Assembly: GCA_951394405.1 (NCBI GenBank)
Contig: OX596344.1
Location: 2,108,001 to 2,172,000 of the forward strand
Reading direction: 5' to 3'
DNA length: 64,000 nucleotides
Origin: Coprinellus micaceus
Taxonomy: Eukaryota; Basidiomycota; Agaricomycetes; Agaricales; Psathyrellaceae
Numbering within the stretch: position 1 is the stretch's first letter; each line of letters opens with the position of its first letter. The translations under genes were made by a program, and so were the position numbers. Under the pieces are notes generated by a model. That model did not search any database, was not told the origin of the DNA, and was given only the letters and a program-made list of their open reading frames with translations. Of this stretch, positions 43,351-54,227 are shown piece by piece.

Positions 43351-44760
43351 ATGGCCTCTCTTGCTCGACCGACCCGACGACTTCCGAGTGCGCGTATCCG
43401 TGGGAGGCGGGCTGCAGCGCCAGGTACGTTCTGCTCGATCTCTTTGCCTGGTCCAAGTTTCTGTCTGCCTGGTCAAGTGGCATGCGCTCCCCACCTTCTT
43501 GTTCTGCGCTCTACATTACCTGCCTTCTGCCCTACCCTATCTACCTTCCTCTATGCCTGGTGCACGCGATGCTGACGACGATCCGTAGCCGCAAATGAGA
43601 ATCTTCCTCCAGCGACGTTCCGTCTCGTGCAGCCTGCGACTGGTGAGTACCTTCTGAGGTCTTTTTGAGGCGATCTGCTGACCTCCGCTGGCAGGCGGCA
43701 ACGGTACCAACGCAACTACGACGGCGACTGCCACAGGGAGTAACAGGTGAGCAGCTCAATCGCTTTAGGGTGTGTAGCTTGGGGTCGTCTGACAATGGTA
43801 CAGCGTCGAGACGGGACTGCGCTCAAGGGATGCCAACGCTGGGGCGGGGGTGGATGCTGCTTCGGCGCTAGGCCCGGTGAGATTCGAGTACGTTCTCTCT
43901 ACTTCCTCATCTCCCCAACCGCCAACTCAATCCTACTCAGAGGCCCGCGAACCCCACCTCCAGGAACCCAAGTACGCTTCATCGCGCCGGAGGTCCATCC
44001 CGAGTACGCGTTCTCTCCCACAACTCTCCCACTTCCTTTGTCTTACTCACCTTCGACCAGGCCCACAGGCCCTCCTCTCGTTTACCCTAGGTTCCCAGTC
44101 ACCCCCAGGTCGTCTCCTAAGGTCTCCGACCTGCCCGGCAGCTTCTCCAAGCTCATGACCCCCAACACCCAAAGCCGCCTCATCGACGACCACCTCAACA
44201 AGCTCAGGTCTAAGACGGTCTCCTCCGCTCTCCTCTCCTCCCCCACCGGCACCCTCGACCCACGAAGGATCCGCACCGATCTGAATCTTGGTCTCCCGAC
44301 AGGCTTTGGGAGTCCCAGTGCTTACAGTGGATGGACCCCGAGCCCTGGGGCCAGTGCCAAGGTGGACTTGCTGGGGAAGTTCCCCCCTCTCAACGATGAC
44401 ACTGTTGAGGAGACGTTGAGGCCGAGGAAGAGACGTGGAGATGTTTGCGATTCCGAGGCCGAGGAGTCCTGGAGGGGTAAGAAGGCAAGGGCCTTGGAGA
44501 CCGTCGAGGAGGGTGAGGATACAGAGGGGTCGGTTACGGCTGTCGGCTGCACCCTCCCTGTTGTCGACGACGAGGCCTCTTGCGCTGAAGTAGGCGAAGA
44601 TGACGTCGAGGAGTCCGCCGAAGGTGTCGAGGAGGTGAACATCCCGGGTGAGGCGGCTGACAACGCTGCCGGGGGAGAATACGAAGACTCCCAAGAATAT
44701 GAAGTCCGTTACGACGCTGACGACGAAGCTGCTGCCGATGACACTGCTGACACTGCCTAG
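43351..44760 (+). CDS. Gene Z, right copy: five-exon protein with acidic tail
   Basis: Exons 43351-43423, 43589-43642, 43695-43746, 43804-43971 and 44061-44760 join in consistent phases into 348 residues. Start MASLARPTRRLPSARIRGRR (basic), then ANENLPPATFRLVQPAT, a Gly/Thr/Ala-rich linker, VRFEYVLSTSSSPQPPTQ, then the best-conserved block PTGPPLVYPRFPVTPRSSPK with LPGSFSKLMTPNTQSRLIDD and RRIRTDLNLGLP. A bipartite basic stretch (RPRKRRGD ... WRGKKAR) that could be a nuclear signal follows, and then a long Glu/Asp/Ala tail ending DDTADTA. No known domain. The acidic tail plus basic motif suggests a nuclear protein; this is inference. Confidence 0.7.
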
Positions 44761-45069
44761 TGTGGTCGACCGCGACGACGCGATACGATACCTCACATCC
44801 CGACGACATTCCGGGACCTGACCACCTTCACGATTGCTTCGTTCACGACTGCTGTGCTATGACTTTTCGTATTTTGCTTTGTATCATATCTTCGCTATGC
44901 CCTCACCGTCTCGTAATCAGCTTTTCGCTTTGTATCGTACCTACACTCTCCTATTCCGCTTCGTCTCGCCGTACTCTACCTCGTTGTGCCTATTGTTTTG
45001 TTTTGTATATTGCCTGCTCCCTGTGCTTCAGAGTATCATCATCGTACTACAGTTTGCGTCAGGATGAAG

Positions 45070-45305
45070 ATTCTCCAGTGTCATAGATGACTGCAAGGTG
45101 GGGGGCAGTCGAGAGTCCTCATGGTCAATATTAGCGTAGTGCCAACGGCCCCGCTTCGTCACACTCAGGACCCCACGAATCGTCATCTTGCAATTGCTCT
45201 CCAAGTCCATTACCTGGGGCAAATCGAGGAGGCCAAGGTACATCGAAGAGGCGTATGTTTCCCTCTGCAGTGCAATGTATTCGGACACCGTAGGTACGGC
45301 TTCCG
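45070..45305 (-). pseudogene. Terpene synthase fragment (right arm)
   Basis: The minus strand encodes VPTVSEYIALQRETYASSMY, matching residues around the pyrophosphate sensor of the 71-1498 gene. It then jumps to sequence equivalent to the left gene's 3' flank (DNA near 1,570). Roughly 0.8 kb of coding sequence is deleted, and the 5' half is replaced by R block 5. Confidence 0.75.
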
Positions 45306-46121
45306 CAGTGGGCTTGACGAGAGTTGCAATGGAGAGGGGGCATGGAGGATGGAGGATGAGGGCAAGCCATGAGGTGTGGAATGAATATTTGGAGAGGTCC
45401 GCAGGGACGGGGGCCTGTGGGTCGGAGTACTGAGAGGAGGCCATGTGTCGAGAGCGTTAAGGTTGTGGTTGGCACGATAGACTGGAGGACATGGTGCGCG
45501 TCTAGAACGGGTCCTCCGTGTGGCTGTTCCACTTGGCGTTCGTCCTTCGTCGGGCCGAGCATCGAGTAGTCCAGGGTGAACGTGAAGGGAGAAAGGGGCC
45601 GAGTGAGGCCTGAGCGTGTGGTGTAGAGGCGTAACGCCGTACTATATGCTGGGTACGGTCCTGGACGCCGACAAAACGTGTAGATAGGACAGGAGAGGAG
45701 AGTAGACGCTAGCGCTAGCAGTGGTGGCGGTCAAGGACAAAGAACAAAGAGCCTTTCAGTCAGCGCTTGGGTGGAATGGTCGACGCTTATAAGAACGGGG
45801 CTTCGTGTTTCTCGGTGCCCAGAGCGACGGCGAGTGGCTGAGGCTTTGATTAGGATGACGCTAAGTGATGGTCGATATGATACAATGAAATATTCAATGA
45901 ATGAATGAATCTGTGCGTGCGTGCGGTGGGCTGGACGGAAATGGGATAGCGTGGCGCGGTGTGTAGTACTTTGGGCACGCGGTGTGTCAAGCGCGTCGGA
46001 CCTTCGTTCGGCAGTTGATCTTCTCAAAGAACGTCCCGAAGACAAAGGAGATCAGCCCCGGCGTCGGCGAAAGGCGCATCAGAGGGCGCCAGTCAATCAA
46101 AAAGGGAGATGGCGTCGGGGG
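45306..46121 (-). repeat. R block 5 (inverted)
   Basis: Reading from 46,150 downward it tracks R block 4 closely, including the TATA-like stretch. It then continues into the sequence found in R block 3 ('GGACTACTCGATGCTCG' and 'GACGAAGGACGAACGCC') and ends fused to the terpene-synthase fragment. Confidence 0.65.
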
Positions 46122-46152
46122 ATGCTTGAAACCCTAAGAACTCGCAAAGAGA
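46122..46152 (-). repeat. Junction motif, copy 5 (diverged)
   Basis: On the minus strand: TTTGCGAGTTCTTAGGGTTT, then CAAGCATCCCCC. Inverted counterpart of copy 4. Confidence 0.6.
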
Positions 46153-46374
46153 TCAGCGTGACCCAAATTACACGGGCAGAGATTGCTTCCTAAAACGGAT
46201 GGGGACGAGGAGGGACGAGGTCTGACGAGACTTAGCAACATTCGCCCTATTTACCCATCAGGCACATCCAAATGGATCGCTAACTGCGTGATGTCAGCAC
46301 TGCAGCACCGCTTCTTACCAAAAGGTGCTCGGCGAGCGCAGTCGTGCTGGAGGTAATTGTACGTGCCCAGATCT

Positions 46375-46383
46375 GTATATATA
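46375..46383 (+). promoter_or_regulatory. TATA box upstream of NYY copy D
   Basis: GTATATATACC about 135 bp upstream of the ATG at 46,517. A similar TATATATACC precedes the NLR at 59.93 kb. Confidence 0.45.
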
Positions 46384-46516
46384 CCCCAGGTAGCGCTGGG
46401 GACGGAACAAATTGAGGAACTTCTGGTTCCCAATCTTCGGACTTCACCTCCCCCCATCCTCGCTGTGCGTGTTGCCAGTCAGATACACACTCCCACCCTA
46501 CCGTCTACGAGAACCT

Positions 46517-47242
46517 ATGGGCTGGAACACTTCCGAAGCTCAACGCTCACCTGGCATCAAGCCAGGGTCACAGCCACAACCGGCAGCAGGTTTCCTCAGG
46601 TACCTACGGCGAATCCTGGGAAGATCTGCCCCACGGAGCACCACCAAACGCCCACAAGTGGGCGAACTGCCGCTGCCAACACCGACCGGCAATGCGAAAC
46701 TCCCCGTTGAAGCTCCCGAGCATCCGGGGTTTTGCACGTCCTCCCGGATCGCCCCTCGAGGCAATTCAAGGAAGGATTGTGCACCGAGGGAGGATGGGGG
46801 AGCAACGGGTGACGACGACGCGACTCCTAAAGCCAGTAACGGGCTGGAAATACTCCCCTACGCTTGCGGGGTTCAGTTAGGGTCCTATTACCCACCCGGA
46901 ACCAGCCTCGGTATCCCCTCAGATAGGACACCCCCATCCCAAACTGAACCACCCGTCCCCTCCATCAGCAAAGAGGTTTCCAGCGTGTGTCGCGAGTTTG
47001 GTGCCGCTCTCGCTGAACTGAAGGCCTCTCATACCGACAACAACTCATCCGCCATCGGCAAAAGATTGCAGGACCTATACGAGCGCATGGAACCCCTGAA
47101 GTACTCCATTTCTCCACGGACACATTTTGAGCGACCCGTAGTCGACAGCTCCGCAGATAAACATACTGCAGTCGTAGCTGCCTCAGGAACAACTCGATTG
47201 TCAGGGGTGACGGCTGGTGCCATTACCCCTGCAGGTTGTTGA
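46517..47242 (+). pseudogene. NYY-family copy D (type 2 N-terminus), C-terminus frameshifted
   Basis: From the ATG at 46,517: MGWNTSEAQRSPGIKPGSQP then FLRYLRRILGRSAP, aligning with copies B and E. The middle reads VEAPEHPGFCTSSRIAPRGN, DDDATPKASNGLEILPYA. It then loses the 'TI-x-N' half and keeps only YYPPGTSLGIPSDRTPPSQ. SKEVSSVCREFGAALAELKA and a weak coiled coil LQDLYERMEPLKYSI follow. A stop at 47,240-47,242 truncates the tail; the expected continuation (APVFGATLDTPIPF) is present one frame over at once after it. Probably a pseudogene or a shortened form. It lies inverted relative to copies A-C. Confidence 0.6.
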
Positions 47243-48690
47243 ACGGTGACATCCGCCCCCGTATTTGGCGCCACCCTCGACACCCCCATTCCCTTCACCC
47301 CCTCTAGCGGCCATCAGGCCTCCATTTTCCCTGTATCCCCCCCTTCCACACGCCACCGATGGTTGTGCCTGCCGCGCCAACACATTACACCGTTGACGGC
47401 GCCCCCATTTTCCAGTGTCCCATCACCGCTCGGTCACCGGAATTTGGACAACGCGCCACCCTCCCATAGCCCCCTCCCTCCAAATGGTCCAATGAGGAGG
47501 TCGGCGTCGACGGGTGTCCCTTTCAATGCACACCCCAGAACCCTCATGAACACGCGATCACTGCTGGTTGAGATCGCCCCTCCCGTATGCTTCTTTCTTT
47601 GCTGGTTTGAGTTACCACAGTGGTCACGGTCCATGAGCATTCTCGGCTATTTATTAGGCTACGTACTTGTAGCTATACGCGTGTACGTTTAAATTAGGTT
47701 ACGACACGCCTGAACCTCGTTCATTTAATAATTAATTTTCAACGACAGCCCTCCAAGCCAATAATAAATCTTATCTTATCACCGGCGCCTATCGGCCTCT
47801 GATGTCATCGTGGTGATCAGCCCCTATCCGGGTCCTCGCCACCACACCACACCCCGCGAAAATCACCGTGATTTGACGAAGTCGGATACGAGACTGATGT
47901 TGCCGATCTATCCCAGCCAACCCAGGCGGTGATTCTGCTCTGACCCCACAATCTTCGATGTGAAGCAAACAGTAAGCGACTCTTGACAATCGAACCCACG
48001 TTAGATCGGGAACGCTTGCGGGTCCATCGTTGTCGTTCATTGCGTACAGCAAAGTAACGTGGTCTCCCAATAGCCCCCTACACGACTTCACAAACGTGCT
48101 CCCCATGTTGGCTGGCGTGGCGATTGCCTGCAAGCTGAGAGGAAGGCGAGCTTGTCGTCCGATACGTGTTCTATCTCCCGTCATTGAATTTCGAGACAAG
48201 GTGTCATCGATGTCATCCCCGATGACAACGCCGAGTTTGAAACTGGTACAGGGTAGTACCCAGGGGATCGGTCGGGGTTATTGGCCATGGGCGTCTAGTG
48301 CAAGTTTGGCGTGGGATGCTTCCTTCGATTGGGTGAGGGTGAGAACCTAGAGGGCGTTCCGTGGCGGCGTGAACGTGGTGCCGCTATATATATGGTGGGT
48401 CGAGAAAGGGGAGAGCGGCGCCGTGGGCGCCGCTCTGCGGAGGCCAATTGGAGGAGGGAGAGCCGTGGGTGCATGGTGAGGTCCATCGAGGCGGGGTCAT
48501 GGTTGTGGCGAATTTGAACGCTGCCGTAGGCATACTTCTTCTCCAAGATGATCTGAGATCTGCGCCTACTCTTCATCCTCGTCTCTCCTCCGACCAGCGA
48601 ACCCTCTGGTGTAGTAATAACAGTTTGCAAAACCTGTTACTACCCTCTAATGTTGCCGGGAATGATCATGATGATGTGCCTGTGTGGTGA
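47243..48690. other. 3' flank of copy D and spacer
   Basis: 47,640-47,820 (CGGCTATTTATTAGGCTACG ... CCTATCCGGGTCCTCG) is shared with the 3' flank of copy E at 53,860-54,035, so whole gene-plus-flank units were duplicated. From 47,900 to 48,690 I see no gene; the short frames near 48,300-48,630 overlap on both strands without support. Confidence 0.5.
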
Positions 48691-50237
48691 CCGACGCCCG
48701 GATGGGTAGTCAGTATGCGCGATCCTACTCTTGTAAGGTTCAAGTGCACTCGCCCGCTTGTTACCCTCCCGGCGGTACGTACGTCTCGTAAACCGCGGTT
48801 CCCTCGCAGAAAGGGCTCTCCGTTCTCCGTTCTACGACGCCGTCCTTGGTGAATCTGTCTTGAAACGTTCACCCTAAACTCGTCACGTCCCGCCAAGACC
48901 TCGCCCACTGGGACTCTCGCCCATCGCTCGAAAGCGCAGGCTCAGAGCCTCCCTCTTGCTGAGTGGCGCCCTTTTCGACGTGTACAGGGACAGGGCGCAC
49001 GACGGTATGGTGGAAGCCTCTAAGCGAGGAGGGGTGTTGACTCTTGAGGTGAGAGGATAATTTTCGGCATCGAGGGGCGTTGGGGGTGGCACCATCCTAA
49101 CAGAGATTGAGCTAGGGTCCTTAAAGGGGTTGTGGGTATGGGTATGGGTATCGGCTGCGAGGGAGCGAGGGGAAGTGCAGATTGGGGTGCGGCGGGCATG
49201 GATGTGTGGTAGGGTGCGAGGGAGGGGAGGGCGGTGGAAGGTCGGGGTATCGTTGCAAAGGCGGTGTGGGCCTCTTTGGTGTCCCGGGGGCGATTTTGTC
49301 GGGTCCCAATATCCAAGAGAAGATCGTTGGATAGAAAGGGGGGACGCTGAGGTGGCGGAGTGTCGCGTTTGGGTGTGCGCGAGGTGAGGGAGGTCGAGTA
49401 TCAAGGGTTGCTAATTCCTCTAACATTGGGTATACCCCGAACCGTTCCTGACGACCTCGAGGGGTCATCGCATGCGCCCGCGTGGTAGGCGTTGTCCACC
49501 GATGCAACGCCCTGAATCAAGTACGTGGGGATAGATAGTAATGCCGTTAGGTCGACGTCTTGAGCGGGAGAAGGCCCGGTTGGTCTTCAATGGTAAGGTA
49601 GGTGTGAGGAGGAGATGGAGGATAGAGGATGAGAGCCAGACATGCGGTGGTGCGAATGGGAGTGCTGAAGAGGTTCGTAGAGACGATGACCTGTGAGACG
49701 GTGTATGTGAGAAGCACCAAGACGTCCGAAATACTTGTCTGTCGAGAGCGCTGACGTTGTGGTCGGCACAACAAATTGGATCCCGGAGAGCGTGTTGCGC
49801 GTCTGAAGCGAGTCCCGGTAGTAGACGCGGCATGTCATTTAAAGCCGTTGGCGATCTGGTGCACTCGGATCGTGTAGGGTGGGCGCTGAGCGATCTGGTG
49901 CGCTTCTGGGTAGAGTAGAGGTTCTGCATGGTAGGTGGGGAGGTTAGAACGGGCGTGGAGTGTCAGGAAGGAAGGAGGGGTGAGGTTAGGAAACAGTATA
50001 AGAGGAGAGAGAAGGAAGGGTGGAGTGTGGAGGACTTACCGGCGTTCTCTCCTATTAAGGGGCTCAAAGGGATGGGTATACCTGCACTGCTTATATCGCA
50101 GGCAGGACTGAGTAGAAGATGTAGGAATGGGTTCAAAGGAAGAGACACTCTTCAGCCGCTTGCCCGATGGTCCTTTGGTGGAGTGGGGATGGTCAGGGAT
50201 GGGTGTTGAGGAAGAGCCTTGCCTGCGATAGGGGCGG
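48690..50237 (-). repeat. R block 6 (inverted)
   Basis: Inverted relative to R blocks 1-3. It shares 'GTTACCCTCCCGGCGGTACG' (as in 16,780, inverted) and the 'CAAGACGTCGACCTAACGGC'-type stretch. It ends at junction motif copy 6. A short plausible exon (minus, about 50,160-50,040) is not conserved elsewhere. Confidence 0.55.
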
Positions 50238-50268
50238 AGGCCTGGATTCCTAACAACGCGCAAACAAA
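50238..50268 (-). repeat. Junction motif, copy 6
   Basis: On the minus strand: TTTGCGCGTTGTTAGGAATC, then CAGGCCTCCGCCCCTATC. Its 20-bp core is identical to copy 1. Confidence 0.8.
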
Positions 50269-50284
50269 TGGTTGACAATCAATA

Positions 50285-50657
50285 GAGACCTTGTACGGAG
50301 CCACGAGAAGCCTCGAGAAGCCACCAGTGGCAAAATGACGGTGCGCGAGTGCATCGCCGTGGCTTCCGTTTGGGTGGGGCTGATGCTCCACCGTGGCTTT
50401 CCCTGGCTTTCTGTGGCTTTCGTCCGCAGGAGGCCTCAAAAACACGTTCCAAGGCCAGGATTTGTGCGCTCGTTAGACAGAGGCAGACGAGTATGTTCAA
50501 TGAGGAGCCCAGTCCACAAAACAAGGCAATATTACGACAGAAAGCGAGTGGAGGAAGCCACCAGGAAGCCACCAGGAAGCCACCAGGAAGCCAGGGCGTG
50601 TCCCTACACATCAACATTTTGCCACCAGTGGCTTTCCATGGCTCCACACAACGTCTC
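50285..50657. mobile_element. TA-flanked MITE with long inverted ends and an 11-bp tandem repeat
   Basis: The ends GAGACcTTGT..GGAGCCA..AAGCC...GTGGCAAAATG and their inverted counterpart at 50,615-50,657 pair over about 43 bp with a few mismatches. A TA dinucleotide flanks each side, as for Tc1/mariner-type MITEs. Inside is a run of about four AGGAAGCCACC units (50,552-50,593). No coding capacity. Confidence 0.75.
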
Positions 50658-50944
50658 TAATGTTGGAAGCGTGGTTCCAGTCTGATTACTACGAGGGGAT
50701 ACTTGCACAGGCGCTCTCGTCCTGCACGCACATTCCTTGCACATTCCAGAGCGTCCGCAAAGTTGGACCAAAAGGTCGTAGGACGGTCAACTCATGTACC
50801 GAAAGGGGATAATCTGGACTCGATGAGTCTTCCTAGGCCCCGGTGCTTTGAAGTTTGGCGGTATGGTACCGGCAGATTCACTGACGCTCTTCATATGTAA
50901 CGGCTGGTTTTGAGGAATCAAATCAAATTCAGTATGTATGGTCA

Positions 50945-51200
50945 TTCATATCGGGGGATGCGTAGGTGATTCGGTTCGTGAACCCGCTGACTTGGTTTGC
51001 AAGACTATTAATATCCTTGGCGTAGTTCGGTTTGGGAACGGTGTGCAACGTGATAACCGGCACACTTCTGTAATCGAGTGGGGGTGGGCAACGCCCGCAA
51101 AGAGGCCGGGAATGTTTGGTCTTGTTTGCTCCCTGCCAACCTGACCCAAAACCTGTCTGGTACACTTTGTGGACTGCACGTCGCCGATATCACTATTCTG
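50945..51200 (+). repeat. Partial duplicate of the sequence upstream of copy E
   Basis: GGTGATTCGGTTCGTGAACC, GACTTGGTTTGCAAG, GGTGTGCAACGTGAT and 'ATATCACT' recur at 52,831-52,975, directly before NYY copy E. This copy leads into unrelated sequence, so it marks either a lost gene copy or the insertion of 51.2-52.8 kb. Confidence 0.6.
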
Positions 51201-52830
51201 AACAGGCAGAAATAATTTAAAGTCTATTTAGAGAGTTTTAGTCCTCTCAGATCCCGAATTCAGATGTTTTGAGAGGTAGTTCCTCGACAGAAGTCATGCT
51301 TCCAGTTTGAAATCCAGGGATCTGAGAGGACTATTTTGTAGAAATCGACGAGCGTATCCTATGAGTGAAAGAATTTTGACGAAAAACGCGTTATTGCCCT
51401 CACAATGTGTACCTTAGGTAGGAGCCCCTCTGGCGCGGAAAATTGCATTATGTAAGACGCGCCTTCCGCCAAAACCTGGCGTTGTGACAAGGTCTACCCT
51501 TGAAAAAGGCTCAAACGCACTTCTGGTCACCCTGAGCGCTATATTCACAATCAAACAGGGTATATCTACTGATTAAGTGGAAATGGAGCAAGCTACGCAA
51601 CCATTGAAGTGAACGGTACTGGAACATGAGTGCGGACAGAAAATCTGGTGGCGGTGTGATTAATCAGCGGTCGCAGGCCTTGCGGGCATTGCCCACCCCC
51701 AAATCGAGTTCGGAGCGATTTAGGGTTGCGTGTATAATTCCCACCTGGGCATGTAAATAGTAACTTACAGGCGCCGATTTTTCGGCCGGGCAACTAATGT
51801 AAGTTACAGGGCATTTAATTATATTTTATTCTTCACGTGCCGTTCCTCGGCCTGGGGCGCTCAGGGACCTGTTTCTCCTACCGTAGCGCTCAACAGTGTT
51901 CTAAAGTTCCGAAAGTCCCTTCGGAGACCTATACTCGGCCACTTCTGCAGATCTTGGCATGGCCGCGAACCATTGCGGTCGGTGGATGGTCACTTCTGGG
52001 CTGGGCGCTTATCGCGAGATGGGGAATTCCGAATGGCCTTCTAGATAACATGTAAGCCACCTAGGGGCTATCCCTCCAACTTCCTTGGGATACTGATTCG
52101 TTGTTGGCTTGCTTCAGGTGCCCCATAACACCTTGAGCATCAGGTTGCAGCAGCAAGGCAACCTAGTCTCACCATGCACTCTCGCCCGTGACGATTAAGT
52201 TACACCCCCGTTTTCGAGCCCCGGTAAATAATTAGTAAGTTACTGTAATTTACATGTGTAACTTACACTTTGTAACAAAAGGTGATTTACATACGCAACC
52301 CTAGAGCGATTGGATATATGAATATAACGGACAAGATAAGGAAGGGAGTGAGAGCTGAACTGCTTGAGTACATAGGGAAATTGAGAACGAGTAGGCGATG
52401 TCTTTGGGTCAGAAAACCGGTGGGCCTCACGCCAGAGCATACGCCGTAAGCGCTAGCGACAATGGCGGACCCTTTCTTCACAACGAAGCTCAAGCAAAGA
52501 AGCGACGGCGATGAGACGAAAACTACCAACAAATCTTGCGGAACGAACCACAAGGGGCGTAACAAGATGGTGGCTCATTTCTCGAGGCTTTTTGCCAGCC
52601 TTGAGGAAAGTGCGAACAAGCAACAGGGAGAACGCTCCGACTACGGCCTGATACACATTCTCCTGCCGCTAAGTTCCCAAACAACAAAGATCGACAAGAA
52701 AAGGCGGGGCAACAGACACCCAAGTGAGAGTGGCATTGCATTTATGTGGTGGTGGTGGTGGGAGTCCAAGCCAGCATGATCATTTCTAAACACTGGCCCC
52801 TGTGATCGATGGTGGACGGGCTGCACACTG
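51201..52830. other. AT-richer segment with TAAGTTAC hairpin repeats
   Basis: No gene. Near-palindromic TAACTTAC/GTAAGTTAC pairs enclose about 35 bp at 51,767-51,808 and again at 52,195-52,238, with a further cluster to 52,275. The two enclosed segments are related to each other. They look like remnants of small hairpin elements, type unknown. A (GGT)n run lies at 52,747-52,761. Confidence 0.4.
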
Positions 52831-53041
52831 GTGATTCGGTTCGCGAACCCGGTGACTTGGTTTGCAAGGCTATGCGCGGGATTTCTTGGCGTGGTTCAGT
52901 TTTTGGAAAAGTGTGCAACACTATATCAGACAGACTTCTGGGCTTCCGGTGCCCATATCACTCACCTCTCCAACGCCTCCTGCAGGCATCGTCCTTCCTG
53001 CAGGATCCACCACGAACTGCCACCAGCTAGCATTCTAATTA

Positions 53042-53695
53042 ATGGCCGACACTCTGAAGAGCGAGCGCAACTTTCGGTTCCCTTTCTTCCCCTTCCTCCA
53101 TCCTCGCCGTGCTTGGCGTCAGTCAAATAGTCCCTTCCAGCCTGCCAAAAGTGCACCAGAGGAAAGCCACAAACGCGAAAAACCTGCGGCGAAACGCTCC
53201 ACTGCTATCAAGGAAGGGTCACAGCCACAATCGTCAGCCCGGTCACGTTTCCTGCGATTCCTGACCCGGACCGGCCATGCGAAACCCGCGGTTGAAAAAG
53301 CTCCCACCATCGCGAAGGCCGCCGTTGAAGCTCCCGAGCATGCAGGTTTCTGCACGTCCACCCAGATCGCCCCTTCTCAAAGCGATTCGAGGAGGGATTG
53401 CGCACCGATGGGGGATGGGGGAGCAATGGGTGACGATGACGCGACCCCTAAAGCCGGTAACGGGTTGGAAGTGCTCCCCTACGCTCACGAGGTTCAGTTA
53501 GGGTCCTTGACTGTGGCCAGTGCGGCGCGGGACGTCAGTATAACCATCCATAACTATTACCCATCTGGAACCAGCATCGGCATCCCCTCAGATAGGACAC
53601 CCCCATCCCAAATTGAACCCTCCATCCCCTCCATCAGCAAAGAGTTTTCCAGCGTGTGTCACCAGTGCGGTGCGCCTCTGTGTGGCTCGCGCTGA
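53042..53695 (+). CDS. NYY-family protein, copy E (type 2, truncated before the coiled coil)
   Basis: A 217-codon frame. Residues 1-55 (MADTLKSERNFRFPFFPFLH...) lie in DNA that is 5' flank in copies B and D, so the true start is unsure; the ATG equivalent of copy B is missing here. The rest aligns with D: KEGSQPQSSARSRFLRFLTR, VEAPEHAGFCTSTQIAPSQS, DDDATPKAGNGLEVLPYAHE, VQLGSLTVASAARDVSITIH, NYYPSG, GIPSDRTPPSQ, ISKEFSSVCHQCG. It stops where the others continue into the coiled coil, because of an internal deletion. It keeps the complete TI-x-N-YY motif on a basic N-terminus. Confidence 0.55.
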   Translation: MADTLKSERNFRFPFFPFLHPRRAWRQSNSPFQPAKSAPEESHKREKPAAKRSTAIKEGSQPQSSARSRFLRFLTRTGHAKPAVEKAPTIAKAAVEAPEHAGFCTSTQIAPSQSDSRRDCAPMGDGGAMGDDDATPKAGNGLEVLPYAHEVQLGSLTVASAARDVSITIHNYYPSGTSIGIPSDRTPPSQIEPSIPSISKEFSSVCHQCGAPLCGSR

Positions 53696-54227
53696 AATGA
53701 ATGCCGCTCATACCAACAGCCACCACCATCGACACTCCCACCCCCTCCACGCAGTCATCCGGCCTTCATTGTCTCCATATCGCCCCACACCACCATTGGT
53801 TGCACCCGTCGCGCGGGCGCCACTTTGCTGGTCTGAGTTATGTACCATCGCACTCGCATTTACGGCTATTCATTAAGCTACATACTTGTATCTATACGCG
53901 TTTACGTTTGAATTAGATTACGACACGCGTGAGCGCTCAGCGCTCAGGGCTCGGCCAAGGCAATAATTATCTTATCTTATCTCCAGCGCCTATCAGCTTC
54001 GGATGTAATCGTAGCCCCTATCCTGGTCCTCGTGATGCACTTCAAGTTACACCGCTGAGACAAGAGGCGAACGCAGGGTATCGTCGTCCGCCTTCTTGTA
54101 ACGGCCCATAAAGTCAGCGTGACGATGTAAAGGTAACTTTGGAGCTCAACATGGCCAAGTTTAGGTCGGAGCTGTCAATCATTCCTCTGGAGGAACGGTG
54201 GGCCTCCAAGTGGGAAATATGGAGATA

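Larger units (their letters stand above)
40650..45305. repeat. Right arm of the inverted duplication
   Basis: Reverse-complement partner of 690-6,250. Order here: gene Y, gene X remnant, gene Z, then a terpene-synthase fragment. It ends abruptly inside R block 5. The stretch 42,500-43,340 inside it holds no gene I can support, only sequence matching 3.4-4.3 kb. Confidence 0.85.

Noticed and set aside
44760..45086. Frames downstream of gene Z on the plus strand
   Set aside because: They lie in the 3' region of gene Z and correspond to non-coding sequence in the left arm as well; no splice link to the gene is needed because it ends in a conserved stop.
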